DNA of 64,000 nucleotides from Engraulis encrasicolus (taxonomy: Eukaryota; Chordata; Actinopteri; Clupeiformes; Engraulidae), in contig NW_026944482.1 in the NCBI RefSeq assembly GCF_034702125.1, positions 62,001 to 126,000 of the forward strand. The letters are read 5' to 3'. Under the pieces are notes generated by a model that was not told the DNA's origin, searched no databases, and saw only the letters and a list, made by a program, of their open reading frames with translations. Positions 1 through 12,459 of the stretch are shown here, in pieces; position 1 is the first letter of the stretch, and the number at the start of each line of letters is the position of its first letter. The position numbers and the translations under genes are program-made.

Positions 1-122
1 TTAACTTGTCTTAAAGCAAGACAACGGCTTACATGAAAAATAAGACACTTTACCACCTTTATAAACCCTGGCCAACGATTTTAACTGTATTAAGCCCCAA
101 AATAGTGGCATACCCCTTTAAA
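1..122. mobile_element. Partial fold-back MITE (right arm only)
   Basis: The first 122 bases match the right arm of the complete fold-back element at 7327-7676 and end in the same TACCCCTTTAAA terminus. The left arm would lie before the window. It is non-coding. Confidence 0.8.
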
Positions 123-510
123 CGACATGAAAGTAATGTTTGAACTTGAATTGTTCAGAAATCAATATTTGGTGGAATAACTTAAAATCAGTTGCGTGCA
201 TCTTGGTATGCATGATCACCAGTCTTTCACATCAATTTGCTGAGTGTTATTTCATGGTTTGCGACCATTCCTCTTCTTCTTTATCACATTTTAGAAGTCT
301 TCAATGACACTCAGGCCTGGATAATGTTCAATTGTGTAAAACTTTCAGAATGTAACATTGGCATCACAAATTTTCAAAGCTATTGTAGAGTTGAGTTTTT
401 TGTACAGTTTGCCACATGAAAGGAGCTTGATGAGATTGTGGCGTGGACAGATACTGCCCTTATTGATCTTTGTGGTAGCATTACATTCATGCTTTTTTGC
501 TGTTTTGTAG
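123..510. other. No gene seen
   Basis: AT-rich sequence without a convincing reading frame. A pyrimidine-rich stretch at its right end runs into the AG that precedes the candidate exon at 511. Confidence 0.5.
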
Positions 511-597
511 AATGGTGAAAAAGGGACCAGAGACACCGACACAGAGAAACGCACCTCAGAAGATGGTGAACCAGGATCCATCACCCCTTCAGACAAG
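511..597 (+). CDS. Candidate orphan internal exon, function unknown
   Basis: A strong pyrimidine tract ending in TTTTGTAG precedes base 511 and AAG|GTATTT follows base 597, so the segment has the form of an 87-bp phase-0 internal exon. Read from 511 it gives 29 codons without a stop, hydrophilic and rich in Glu, Asp, Thr and Ser (it begins NGEKGTRDTD). Codon choice and the clean splice signals make it more exon-like than anything else in the first 40 kb, but no family was recognised and no partner exon was found nearby. It could be a linker exon of a long host gene starting before the window, or a chance match. Confidence 0.35.
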
Positions 598-1394
598 GTA
601 TTTTGGCCATTTCCACAATCTCATCAACATGATTTGCCGACCATCAGATGTTGCCACCAGAGAACAATTAAGATGATGGCAACATTGATTATATAGTGAT
701 AAAAATAATAATAATCATAATACGATTTTGATTAAGGAGATGAGAGGAGAGAAGGTATGGCAAGACGTGCCAAAATTGTTGTTATTTTCCACGGACAAAC
801 ATTTTTAAAGCTTAACATCAACTTTAAAGGAGAAAACCATTTTTTGACATTGGGCCCTTGAATTCACATTATATTTTTCTGTAACGTGTGTGTCATTTGG
901 AGCCTGTCAAAGATATTCAGCTTGGTTATCTCCATGAAACGACTGCCTACAGGCCATTTTTTGCTGGCACAACATATGTTGTTTTTAATTTATTCATTAT
1001 GGTACGTTAGTATTCTTAACACGTAGGTGGATTGCTTGTTTGGAAACTTCGCGATTTTACGGGTAATGCAGTTTTAAAAAGTTTGAAGACGCATGTGACG
1101 TTCCGTCATGAACATCCGCCTTTTCCAGTCTTTCAAAAACTGTATTACCCGCAAAATGGAGGAGTTTCCTATACGTGTAAGGGTTTTGTGCTGGGTCCTG
1201 GTTGAATGGAACAGTGCAGTGTAGGGTGCGCGTACAGCGTTTCAAGCCCAAATCATGCGTCCCGCGAATTAACAGTTTGTCCCGCATAATCAAGTATGCT
1301 CGAAGAAAAAAAAAGTCTCTCTATCCCTGAAACCTAGGCAGTCACACAGGCAGTCACACCCACCTGCATCAAAGCAAGTCAGAGGTGGGATATA
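598..1394. other. No gene seen
   Basis: AT-rich sequence. A short imperfect inverted repeat lies at about 1053-1165 (CGGGTAATGCAG paired with CTGTATTACCCG). No coding signal was found. Confidence 0.5.
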
Positions 1395-1450
1395 CAGTGC
1401 CACCAGTTACTATTGGCACCCTTGAAGTTTAAGTACATTATGGGACATAT
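1395..1450 (+). mobile_element. Tc1-like terminal fragment
   Basis: Bases 1396-1425 match, in inverted orientation, the terminus of the Tc1-like relic at 11109-11138 in about 27 of 30 positions (shared core ATTGGCACCCTT). Only this end is recognisable. Confidence 0.5.
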
Positions 1451-1927
1451 CTCCAGACAACAAATAATTAGGTCAACCATGATTTTTCTATATATAGCTT
1501 GTGGTTGATACTAATATAACAAGGCCGACAGGCGGACAACAGATGCGTCCCTCTATGCCAGTTCCAACAATGCAATTTTCCCCCCAAACACCCCCCTGGC
1601 CTCCTCCTAACCTGTCAACGCCCCCCTGAGGATGTACTTTTTGTTTATTGGTCATCATGGACACTCCAAATAATGTGGCAGGCAGCAAAATGGCAAGACA
1701 TGGCTTTATTTTTTGCAGTTTAGGCTATAATAAGCTTATCATTCTTGGATTTGGAAAAGAACCATATGATTTCAAATTTCACATAGATGAAGTAGGCTAC
1801 ATTACAAATGACCAGACATTTATTAGTATCAACCTTTAGTATCACGCCATTTCAGCATCATGTGCATGTGGGAAAGAATGTAAACATCGACAAATAATAA
1901 ATAAATAAAATCGTTTGGGTGAATCAT

Positions 1928-1992
1928 GTGCTTATGGGTTCACCCTTTAGGTGAATTATGCTTATGGGTTCACCCTTTAGGTGAATTATGCG
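1928..1992. repeat. Short tandem duplication, ~34-bp unit
   Basis: The unit containing GGGTTCACCCTTTAGGTGAA occurs twice in tandem with a partial third start. Each unit contains the small palindrome TTCACCCTTTAGGTGAA. Confidence 0.75.
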
Positions 1993-2366
1993 CTTATTTT
2001 TCAAAAGCAGCTTCACCGTCAAGGCACAAAGCAGTGAGTTCCCGTGCCAGAGTTTACCAAATTCAAACGAAGCAACAAAGCAATTACGAAAGACGTGTTA
2101 TGTCCTGTGCTCTCTCTGAGCGCAGCGAAAAGCACCTGTGGGGTACGAGCCCGCCAACGAAAGAACCTCCCTGTAGGTTACGAGTAGGCTAACACACCGT
2201 ATGTCAAATGGCCCAGATGTCTACTTGTAGTTCGAGCACCATGCTCTAATGCGCAGCGCAAAGTGACTACTGAAAAGGCAGAAGTAAACTCGCTGGGAAT
2301 ATTAAAAGGGAGGCTCGTAGGCTACACACAGACCTCTGAACCCGAGTTTGTGGACTGGAGAAAAGC

Positions 2367-2665
2367 GGAGGAAAATGTGAATGTTATGAAAGAAAAAAAA
2401 GCTAATCAAATCAGGTCCACGTTTAGGGGAAGAGCTGCGCTGCGGGTCGCCTGTCAACTAATTACAGTTCTTTATGCAATGCAAACGCCCCTCTATCCAC
2501 GCACAAAGGAAAATGTAAATGTTTTGAAAGGAGAAAAGCTATAACCAAATGTTACAGGTCAACGTTTAGAGGAAGAGCTGTATGCGCTGCGGGTCGCCTG
2601 TCAACTAACTACAGTTCCATGCCGTGAAGCGTTAAGCAATGCAAACGCCTCTCTATCCGAGCACA
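2367..2665. repeat. Tandem duplication of ~150 bp
   Basis: The block running from AGGAAAATGTGAATG through the CTGCGGGTCGCCTGTCAACT segment to CTCTATCC recurs from about 2508. The second copy has a short insertion and about 10 percent differences. Both frames are interrupted, so it is treated as non-coding. Confidence 0.7.
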
Positions 2666-2845
2666 AACATCTGTGTCAAAAACTGCCTGCCGACTTCTAA
2701 ATCGTTCATTTCCGCGAGTTTCTGACGAACCAAAATAAAGTTGCCTCCCATTGTCCAAACGCAAAACAATAGCGAAAATTGAATGCCCCCCTCAGTTGTC
2801 TCACAATGCCATCAGCCGTCTTGCCTGTTTAAAACAATATGTTGC

Positions 2846-3040
2846 ACGCATTCCGGTCCAAAATGGCAACTCTGCCACCTTGTGGCCACAGTGAGGAACA
2901 ATTGGCTTGCACGCATTCGCTCCGGTCCAAAATGGCAACTCTGCCGCCTTGTGGCCACAGTAAGGAACAATTGAAGGAATGCGTTTCAGACAAATGCGTT
3001 TCAGACGGACGGACGGACGGACGGACGGACGGACAGACAG
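2846..3040. repeat. Two ~68-bp tandem units followed by a GGAC microsatellite
   Basis: TCCGGTCCAAAATGGCAACT appears twice, each time followed by a CTTGTGGCCACAGT core, at 2848-2915 and 2916-2972. A (GGAC)n tract follows at about 3004-3036. Overlapping open frames on both strands are a by-product of the repeat. Confidence 0.75.
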
Positions 3041-6000
3041 ACCCTCTTATAGAGATGCTGGGACGCATCTAAAAATAATCAACAGCATTAAATACTAAAC
3101 TATGAGAGGGAAAACATTGAAGACGGTAAAGCTCCCTGGATCACTGGTTTTGGCACCCTTTACTGGATACCATTGTGGAAACCTAATTTGACTCAATTAT
3201 GGCAAATCGCTAGCCTGGTGAACTAGTGCCACCCGCTGGACGGCAAGATGTTTTGTCTACGGATGGGTCTGGCCTCGCATAATGATTCAATGAAGCCAGA
3301 ATGCCATGAATCTGGCAAACCAATTACAACGCAAAGATGTGTTTTGAATCAAAGCGGGCAGGGTTTTGAGGGAAGGTTGTTCTCATCAACAATCTTCGAA
3401 TGTATTATGCATCGAGGCCAGACAAAATTAGACATCCACATTTAGTCTGGTTTATCAGGCTAGTAAATCGCAAATGGGAATCACCTTTGACTACTTGCTT
3501 TTGCCCATAATATGAATTAGGCAAGGAATTATGATATTTGTGTTTAAATAAATTAAAGTACTAACGTCAGTTCTGGCCAGGCCATGGTAGTCAAGAAGCT
3601 TGCTGCCCTCCCCTTCATCTAATTAATTCCTAATTGATCCAGGTGCATTCTCTCAGCTGATAATCTTTCTTCCCTAGCGATTGGCCACACGTCTTCGGCA
3701 CGCCTTTTAAATTCTATCCACTTCCTCTCAACTGTATGCTGCTCGGTTTTTGCTACCCACCACCTCCCCTGCTCCACCTTGTCGTGTATGATGTGACATG
3801 TTCTCTTGTCACGTCGCTTGGCTCTGTTCATGGGGGGTTATCTCTCGCCCTGTCCTGCTGGGGTGAGAATTCCCTAAACTGCTGCTGCCCCCTGACTAAA
3901 TGCTTTTCCATGCTGCTCATGGAAATAGGGGGGTTCCTCCGAACAGAGCTATACCGCCAAATGTAATTCATAATTTCAATAAAAGAAATTGCATTTATAT
4001 TCTTCTCTTGTGTTTCTTGACTGAAATGGTTCTGACAGAACCACCTGTTACAACGTGTGTGTCTTTCACCAATGTGAAGACAGGAGAGCTGTCGGGGGAC
4101 ACCAGAAATACTATTATTTGCAAAAACAAGACCTCTAAATTATAAAAGATAATCTAAAAAGACCTAGGTATATTCATTTCAATGTAATTAATTATGTTAT
4201 TCAGAAACCTGCCAAACATGGAGATGTAAAGAACATCCTTGGATGTGGGAAGTAGTGGAAGACATTATGATATAAGTATTTGGAAGTCGGTGCAAATAAT
4301 GAAAAAACACAGGGGCTAACATCTACAGACCTGACTGTCAACTTTGAACTGTTTTGGGTAGTTTTTTTCCCAATAAGCACCCCGTGTTAAACACTACACA
4401 AAGTCATAACAGGGAACACCTGACGGCTCTATGAGAAAATACAGGCATAGCACAGCCCGAATGTTTTAAGGTCAGATGAAGCAATAGCACAGTTTTTCAG
4501 TGACTTACAGCATGTTTGCATACTCTGCAAGAAAGTCTTTAAAGACGCCCTAAAGAGTGCCCTAATATAGGGGTCTATAACACCAGTAAGATAAGCCAGC
4601 AAATATATATTTTTTTGAAGTCTGAAATTTAAGCCGTTAATAAAAAAAATAAAGCACAAACACGTAACGTTTCTGTTAACGTTTCCAGCCAACAGCGGGT
4701 GACGTCACACGAATGGTAGTGTCCTATTCTAATGCTGTTATGATAGTAGTGAATTAAACATTTGGGCCTTGCGTGGCTGATTATGAGCTTATTTGCTTAA
4801 CCCAAATGAAGCAAGAATACGTGTTTGGGTGGGACAGAACAAATATGAGGCATGAAGGTAGACAAGACATCCCATCACATGAACTACAGGTAAACAAGCA
4901 GCTTTTTTGCTAAGGTGACAAGTCGCTAACAAATTTTGGCATGAGCCAACATGATCACTTTCATAATCGTGCAATGTTGCAGTTCCCTACCTTCATCTTC
5001 CGATGATTTCGCCAACATTTTCCAAGCACCTGAATTAATTTTACTTCACGTGCCCACGTTTATCGGTGTTATCCATATCCAGTAAAATCCAATCCAGCCA
5101 GTTTGAGGATGCATTCGCGGCTTTTATAACAAAATAGTTTAATACAATAGATGCAGCTACTTTAATAAGCATGCCATAACTTAATTTAGGACATGATAGT
5201 TTAATGTGTGTACTCATTTCCCGTGGCATCAACTTCAAATCCCCAAAGCTCCTCCAACTCCGAGAGCGAGACGAGAGAGGGGATGGGATAGCCACACACA
5301 CACAGGCTGCGTCCCTTCCCTTCACAAAGCTTTCCAAACTTCCGCCAATTTTGCAAGTTATTTTCTATTACTGAATTGGACCACATAGCCAACTTAACGA
5401 CATGTGCTTTCAGATTAGCGTCCAACAATGCAGGAAAAAGACGTTATTGGTGACGGTCTGTCACTACAAACCTATGAGAGCGAGCAGCCCCACAGTCCTG
5501 ACTCCTGTCCTATGGTGGATGCAATGGGTGGATGGCTGCAGCTATCCCACCATGCTCGTAGCAAAGGCTTTTTGACACAAAGTGATAATGACACTTGGCA
5601 TTTCTCTTTCATCTGATAGTAGGTATATAACATAGAAGACCCAGGGACAATGTAAAATGAACCCCTCGTCCTTCTTCAATTTTACTGCCACGATTAGAGT
5701 CAGTTAGCGCTAACTTTAAGTGAATGGAAGGTTACATTAGCCACCAACGTCTACCATTCGCACCACGTAGGCGAACATGGCTGCGCCCTTGTGGCGAAAC
5801 TAGGTAATAACATGTCATTTTTCAACAAAACTACCTAAAAGTGCAGTCCAACGAACATCCATTCGTTTATGAAAATAAATAAGCTGCCAAAAAATCATAA
5901 TAGCTGTCAGTGCTTCATTTCCACTTTAAGGAAAATGACACCCTATCAAATATCAAGCATGGTGTCCGATCCATAATATTATGTCACCTCATTGTTGCAT

Positions 6001-6107
6001 CAGGTATTGGAGGCTTTGACCATATCACAGGTATCATGACAGGCATCATGACATGACAGGTATCATCATTTACAGGAACATGTGTAACCATGGCAAGGTT
6101 ACATGCT
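3041..6107. other. No supported gene
   Basis: Mostly single-copy-looking AT-rich sequence. A 70-codon minus-strand frame at 3619-3831 is hydrophilic and charged but matches no family I recognise and has no splice context. A plus-strand frame at 5428-5616 is likewise unsupported. Confidence 0.45.
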
Positions 6108-6265
6108 GCCATTCCGACATACCGTCATTCCGACATTGACGTTCAATTGTCGGAATGCTGATATTGTCTTCAGAAATGAAACGTCCCCTCATTCCGAATT
6201 TCAATTTTTCTTTTGTCGGAATGGTGGTATGTTGGGTTTTTTTCAACATACCAGCATTCCGACAC
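6108..6265. repeat. TCGGAATG/CATTCCGA array, left
   Basis: At least six CATTCCGA or TCGGAATG octamers in both orientations within about 160 bp, at irregular 16-40 bp spacing. Confidence 0.75.
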
Positions 6266-7326
6266 GCGATTTCAGCACCACACGCGTGGACAGCTCACCA
6301 TGGAATAATAGGGCTGCACCAGCTGCAAAAGCCGAGAAAAAGACACACGCAAGTCAAGCCAGAATGATCGCACCCACTCAGTAATTTACTGATGATAAGG
6401 GGTGATGGCTCGTTGTGTAGCCGATATTTCATTTGCCAGTGTAAAACTGATGCTATTTGTTTTTGTGACAATTGCCTACACCGATAAACAGCGGCTTCCC
6501 TATGGTGCTTAACGTACAGACACACATAATTGTCTTTAAAATAGAACCTAAATCAAGTTCATTGGCTGAATAATGATTCCCAGGAGCGCAGGATATTTTT
6601 TGGGAGAGAGACCGCTCGTGCGTCGGCAGCAATCCACCCCCCCCCCTCCTTTTTTTTACATGTAAAAAAAAATGATCCCCACGAGCGCAGGATATTTTTT
6701 GGGAGAGAGACCGCTCGTGCGTCTTAACACTTGACCGAGGTGAAAAGTGAAAAGCTGCCGAAAATAAAAAGCACAAAAGTGACAATTGCCTCAAGTTATT
6801 TTACCACCCAGAATGCTGTCAATCAAAATGAAGCCTCATAAGCTGTATTCAGGACAACGCTGGCATTCGGTTCGCTGACAGATGAACTTCAAATGATTTC
6901 AGCACCACATGCGTGGACAGTTCGCTGTGCGCCCCCCCAGCTGTTATAGGCTACTGACGAACAGCTGCGATTCACCACTTCCCAATTCAATGCCTTGTCG
7001 CTGACATTATGTAGTAGCCTAGGCTATTGTAGGCATAGCCTATAGCCTACAGTTCTCCAGCAATGAAGCCAAAAGAGCTGCGCATCGCAAATACAGAGCA
7101 CTAGAACACCAGTAGTGTAGCCTATGTTACCGTGGGAGTTGAGATGCAAAAAAAGATCTGAATCTCGGTTGGGCGGGTTGCTGTTTAATTCGATGTTTGT
7201 AGGCTATGACCTGAGCTGAATGCATGCAAGCAGAATGTTTGGAGTGTGAAAGTGGTTGAACTTGGCGTTGGTAAAGAAATGTGTATGAGATATAGGCTAC
7301 CCGTTTCTTTCCATGGACACCTCCCC

Positions 7327-7676
7327 TTAAAGGGGTATGCCACTATTTTGGGGCTTAATACAGTTAAAATCGTTGGCCAGAGTTTATAAAGGTGGTAAAG
7401 TGTCTTATTTTTCATGTAAGTCGTTGTCTTGCTTTAAGACAAGTTAAAAGAGGGAATATGTCGCTAAGCTAGTGAAAGTCAATGGATCCGTGTAGCATGC
7501 TATAATGCTACACGGATCCATTGACTTTCACTAGCTTAGCGACATATTCCCTCTTTTAACTTGTCTTAGAGCAAGACAACGCTTAACATGAAAAATAAGA
7601 CACTTTACCACCTTTATAAACCCCAGCCAACGATTTTAACTGTATTAAGCCCAAAAATAGTGGCATACCCCTTTAA
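7327..7676. mobile_element. Complete fold-back MITE, TTAA-flanked
   Basis: Two arms of about 170 bp are reverse complements, meeting near 7500 at GTAGCATGC/GCTAC. Ends are TTAAAGGGGTATGCC and GGCATACCCCTTTAA, so the flanking TTAA could be a piggyBac-type target. No coding capacity. The right end is shared with the next MITE. Confidence 0.85.
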
Positions 7677-8464
7677 AGGCCAACTTCCGATAAAACACAG
7701 TTTTACTCACTCCTTTTGAAGATCGGACGGTCACCCCAAGTTAAACTCACTTGCAAGGCTCTCATAGCGGTGCGTCACCTCGCCTGGCTGTGTTTCCCGG
7801 TGTTTCCCAATTGACATAAATAATGCAGAGAAACGAGCGAATCACGAAAGCCTTTCTGTGTTTCGTCACGCCGAAAGAAGGCGTTGGCCACAAAGGTTTA
7901 TGTCGACCCATTTTTCTAAAAACATGTTGAGTAATTTTTTTTTCTGCTTGCTTTCAAAACAAGCAATGTCTGGTGGCCCGAAATCTAGCTTAGCTTAGCT
8001 ATCAGCTGGTTGCTACTCTCAGGTACACACACAGCACAAAGCCTCATCCATAGAGCAAGCCCACTCTGGTTGCTCCGTGCCTGCAGCTCGCCTAGGGGTC
8101 GCTGTCGAAAGAGCACAGCCCTGAATGGAGCATGCACGCCTCCGTTGGCGCCCCTATAGTGCAGTAGCACCCGGGGGAGTGGCGACTCTGTTTCCCATTA
8201 CATTCTCTCCAGGAACAGGAGGACTGAGCCAACCAGAGACGCATTTCCACGAGAGCTGGAAGAGTGAGCCAATCAGAGACGCATTTCCACGAGAAACACG
8301 GAACACCCTCTCGTTTCTCCACAAGCCACCTTGCTGGCTTGCAAAAACGGCTTGAAACAAAGCAACCAGAAAGTTTTTTAAAACAGGACCAACGCGTAAC
8401 ACATTCAATAACAATGGGGAACACAGCAATATTAATCAAATGACGTTGAGAGGCCATCTTTAAA
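7672..8464 (-). mobile_element. TTTAAA-ended MITE, copy 1
   Basis: This 793-bp segment is the reverse-oriented homologue of 50965-51646. Shared internal blocks include the AGGGGTCGCTGTCGA and GGCGCCCCTATAGTGC regions. Both copies start and end in TTTAAA. Here an internal block containing CAGAGACGCATTTCCACGAG is tandemly duplicated (8234-8293). Open frames on both strands are interrupted in the other copy, so it is non-coding. Confidence 0.8.
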
Positions 8465-10116
8465 TGAAATGGAAGGGGGACAGTCCGCGTGTGAAAGGTG
8501 GTCTGGCCACTTTCCGCTTATGTTTAAGTCTTTGTTTTGGTTAAGTTTATTTGTAAACTTATGTATGCTATGCTTATTTAGGCCTACACCGGGAGGAGCG
8601 GCCAGAGCTAGACATTCACTCGCACACATGCACAACACACACCGCTCGCACCACACACACCGTATGCCTTAAAATGACGAAGCCTAGGAAAATAACATTC
8701 ATGAAAATGTTTATTTTCCAGCGCATCCTGGAGAGAATTACGCACGACGGGCGGAATTCTCCCGTCTCCACTTAAGTCGGTTTTACGCGCTTTGATCCTG
8801 CGCGTATTCTCCCCCCTGAAATATTACCACACCCCTTGCGCTTAACTCCGAAAAACAGCGCGTACCCCAACATGGGCGTGATATATGCTAAATGGGGGGA
8901 TGAATCTAACCTCAGCTCATTTTCACAAACACAAGGCGAGTAGTTGAGGTGAGATAACGAGATGGAAACGCAATGTGTCCCTTTCACGGGAATCCAGCTG
9001 AGTGTTTTGGTGCGCAACAGGTTGATTGAAATAATAACATGATGAAACGTTTTGTTAAAAATTGAGTTTGGTGTGTTGCCTAGACAATTCCGGAAATTAA
9101 AAACTGATTTAAAAGGCTGATCATTGCCTCTTAATTCCCACAGTAACAGCCACATTGTATTTGCTGACTTTTAAAAGCGCTTCTCCGCTTCTCTGTAGGC
9201 TTACAGTAACGTGGCATTAATATCATTGGATGTGGATCTCAGCTGTCCGCCAGCATATGACACTTACATGCATGCTGAAGAACGAACAAATAAATTGATC
9301 GTCATGAAAAAAACGGAGACTTTATAAGCCTACTCTGTCGCATACATGGGAATTAATTGGGCATGGGCATGCAACGCCAAGCCAGGATTTAAACACGCAG
9401 CTGATAGGATGTACTAAAGACCTGAAGCGAAATGCCAAAGACATGCTCTGATATGTAGGCCTTCCTTTTTACGTTTAGTTATAATGAGATTCAGGAAATA
9501 TTTTGTGTCTTACAAAAACATATAGGGCTACCTAGGTCGTGTATGTCGGGCATCAGTTCAGAAAGTTTAATAGGCTTCATGCACACATGCACGAGTTCCA
9601 ATAAATCGCAAAAGTTGAGGAGTTGCAATAAAAACCCTTTACTTAACGTGGCTACAGCATAGTAAAAAATGGTGAAGGTTCTTTTTGAATAGGCATACTT
9701 TGGGTGGCTGTTTGGACGACTGGAACATCAGTCTTTAGCCTTGTCAATTTGCGCATGGTGCAACAAGGTGTTTTTGGTTTTGGTTACCGTCAGTGGGCAC
9801 AACATTATGATCCTCAAACTGATTAATTAATTAATTGCTTTTGTATGGAAATTCGCCGATATGTCCTCAGTACTATAGGCATCAGTTGGGTCCTCCGCAT
9901 TGCGACCGCCGCTGCTGTAACCTGCATGCGCGCCCCTATCTGCACTTAATTGGATGTTTCCACCATTTCCCCCTTTCATAGTGGAGCCCCCCAGTCTTTG
10001 TTTCTACTAATCAGTTTCGGTATTTCCTTTATAGGGTACATGTGCCTGCTTATCAGTGTGTCGGTTGGGCGGGTTGCTGTTTAATTCGATGTTTGTATGA
10101 CCTGTACGAAGTCTCA
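8465..10116. other. No gene; interior of the composite element
   Basis: No coding signal. A 37-bp block beginning TCGGTTGGGCGGGTTGCTGT occurs at 10062 and also, in the same orientation, at 7166. A minus frame at 8772-9155 has no recognisable content. Confidence 0.5.
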
Positions 10117-10619
10117 CTTTTGTGCTTTTTATTTTCGGCAGCTTTTCACTTTTCACCGCGGTCAAGTGTTAAGACGCTTAAATAATAAATAATAAATAAT
10201 AAATAATATCGCGCTCGTGGGGATCCTTAGTTTTTCGCATAAAAAAAAGGAGGGGGTGGGGGTGGTGCGTGGATTGCTGCCGACGCACGAGCGGTCTCTC
10301 TCCCAATATCCTGCGCTCTCTCCCAATATCCTGCGCTCATGGGGATCATTATTCAGCCAATGAACTTGATTTAGGCTCTATTTTAAAGACAATTATGTGT
10401 CACGTTGTACTTTGTCAGTGTCACTTTTGTGCTTTTTATTTTTTTTCAGCTTTTCACTTTTCACCGCGGTCAAGTGTTAAGACGCACGAGCGGTCTCTCT
10501 CCCAAAAAATATCCTGCGCTGGTGGGGATCATTATTTTTTATACATTTAAGAAAAAGGAGGGGGGGGGATTGCTGCCGACGCACGAGCGATCTCTCGCAC
10601 CATGACCATGGACAGCTCC

Positions 10620-10730
10620 CCACAAGTGTCGGAATGGTGACATTAAATTGTCGGAATGGTGATACCAAAATGTCGGAATGACGGGATGTCGCAATGGCGT
10701 CATGTCGGAATGGTGCTATGTCGGAATGGC
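10620..10730. repeat. TCGGAATGG array, right
   Basis: Six units of the TGTCGGAATGG type at roughly 17-20 bp spacing, in the opposite orientation to most of the left array at 6108-6265. Confidence 0.8.
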
Positions 10731-10749
10731 GAGTGCCCCCCTGGCANGA

Positions 10750-11138
10750 ACACTTCGTTTGAGTTGAACATCATGTGCACTCCAGCAAGACAAAACCCCA
10801 AAGAACAAATCCAAATGCACAGTGGATAGGTTGTAAAATGAAAGAACACTGTCATTGATGAAAACCAAAACCTTCAAAGGCTGCCATTGCTGTCTAATAG
10901 TGTGCAATTAACCCTTGAAGGAGGGGTGCCAATATTCCTGGACATGCCCTTTTTCGTGTTTTTGCTTGAAATTACAAAATGCATTTGGAAATAAATACTT
11001 GGCAATTCTAAATATCTTATAATGTTCAATTAAAAGATCCTGATGGTAAAAGTTGTGTATATTTCCATTTATTTCTGGATATATTGCACACTTTGTAAAT
11101 AAAATTAAAGGGTGCCAATACTAACTGGCGGCGCTGTA
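10750..11138 (+). pseudogene. Decayed Tc1-like transposon 3' end
   Basis: Bases 10780-10850 resemble the second catalytic region of Tc1-like transposases (a degenerate DNDPKHKS-type stretch), with stops and frameshifts. The segment then runs into an AT-rich tail with repeated GGGTGCCAATA and ends in an inverted copy of the terminus seen at 1395. It cannot encode a working transposase. Confidence 0.55.
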
Positions 11139-11666
11139 ACTACATTCCATGTTACTTTTTAACACCTTGTCCTAGCAGCAAACCGACCGATTCTTTCGTT
11201 CTATATTGTGAAAGCTAACCGCGAGTAGCGGCAGTTCTTAATACCGATGCGATGCGCACAACCCAACGTGAGGGAATTTAGGCTGACTTTTTGTCCAGTT
11301 AGGAGAGTCCAACAACACTGTGCCACCTTGGATCAATGTGAAAACAGACACTAGTTTATGACTTTTTCAACAGAATGCATCAGTGAAGCAGGAATTATGT
11401 TATCTAATTATTATTATTGCTGTATGTAAATGCAAGCTGTTTTCCCCTCGCATGCTGTGATGCAGAGTAGAGGACTAGATATTTCAACTACACGATGCCC
11501 TGCATCCATTACGAAACCACCTGCCATTTGTAACAGAATAAACATAAGACCAGGAATTGCAATGTCAGCCAAGAATTGCTAGATCCAAATGTTGAAGTGT
11601 TTCCCCAAATGCTGTAAATGTTGTAGCTTGCTAAAATTATTATTGTAAAATGTAACCTACAGGTCC
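11139..11666. other. No gene seen
   Basis: AT-rich sequence without a coding frame, splice-framed exon or recognisable repeat. Confidence 0.5.
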
Positions 11667-12032
11667 TTAAAGGGACACTGTATGAGATTTTTAGTTGTTT
11701 ATTTCCAGAATTCATGTTGGCCATTCACTTATGTTACCTTTTTCATGAATACTTACCACCACCATCAAATTCTAAGTATTCATTATGACTGGAAAAATTG
11801 CACTTTTCATACATGAAAAGGGGGATCTTCTCCATGGTACCGCCATTTTGAATTCCCAAAAAGAGCATTTTTTAGCTGCAAAAATGACTCTACTTGGACC
11901 ATACTAGAAAATATATGTTTATTACTTAGTAAACTTTCATATAAAGATCAAATTTGGCAATAGGGAGCCTAGTTTCAATAAGCAGCATAGTTGCAGTACC
12001 TTTTTTGACCATTTCCTGCAGTGTCCCTTTAA
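11667..12032. mobile_element. 366-bp MITE, TTAA-flanked
   Basis: Ends are TTAAAGGGACACTG and CAGTGTCCCTTTAA, an inverted repeat flanked by TTAA. Non-coding. The terminal logic resembles the other TTAAAGG-ended elements in this window although the interior differs. Confidence 0.8.
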
Positions 12033-12429
12033 AGGTACAAAGTAGGCTATTATGGGTCCTCATATTGGGCACAACTGCACAGATGCACAAGGTGTCTTTT
12101 CAAGAGATTGAAATCATGTTCACTTTTTGTAGGCCTATGACATGGAGGCCTATGACATTGTCTAAATTGTCTAAATGTGTTGCATTTTATTGATTGATAT
12201 ATTTATTAGGGATGTGGTGGGGGTTAAGCACTGATTACATTTGATAGGCTACTTAATATTTGCAGCATTTAGAGAGAAAAACTGCACATTGGTTGCACGA
12301 TATTATAGTGTCCATATGCACAATGTTTAGGTTAATAGGCCTACCTGTTACCTATCCATGCCTTGTGGCATATAAAGCCCAAGATTTAGGGGGATAGGCC
12401 TACATCACTTTGTATATATGAAAGGCAAA

Positions 12430-12459
12430 TGTGTGTGTGTGTGTGTGTGTGTGTGTGGG
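12430..12459. repeat. (GT)n microsatellite
   Basis: About fourteen GT units followed by a short G run. Confidence 0.95.

Larger units (their letters stand above)
6108..10730. mobile_element. Composite inverted-repeat element with TCGGAATG arrays at both ends
   Basis: Both outer ends carry GCCATTCCGACATA (left) and its reverse complement TATGTCGGAATGGC (right). Inside each end lies an array of TCGGAATG-type units, then an inverted module of about 260 bp (6533-6790 against 10117-10405) containing the motif GCACGAGCGGTCTCTCTCCC. The right module is followed by a second partial copy at 10410-10600. The centre holds two MITEs and otherwise no coding sequence, so this would be a non-autonomous element. 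No target duplication was recognised, and the superfamily is unknown. Confidence 0.55.

Noticed and set aside
2846..3040. CRISPR-like array
   Set aside because: Only two direct units, adjacent without unique spacers, in a vertebrate genome; an ordinary tandem repeat.
3619..3831. Charged 70-codon minus-strand frame
   Set aside because: No family, no splice signals, no neighbouring coding sequence; kept only as unexplained.
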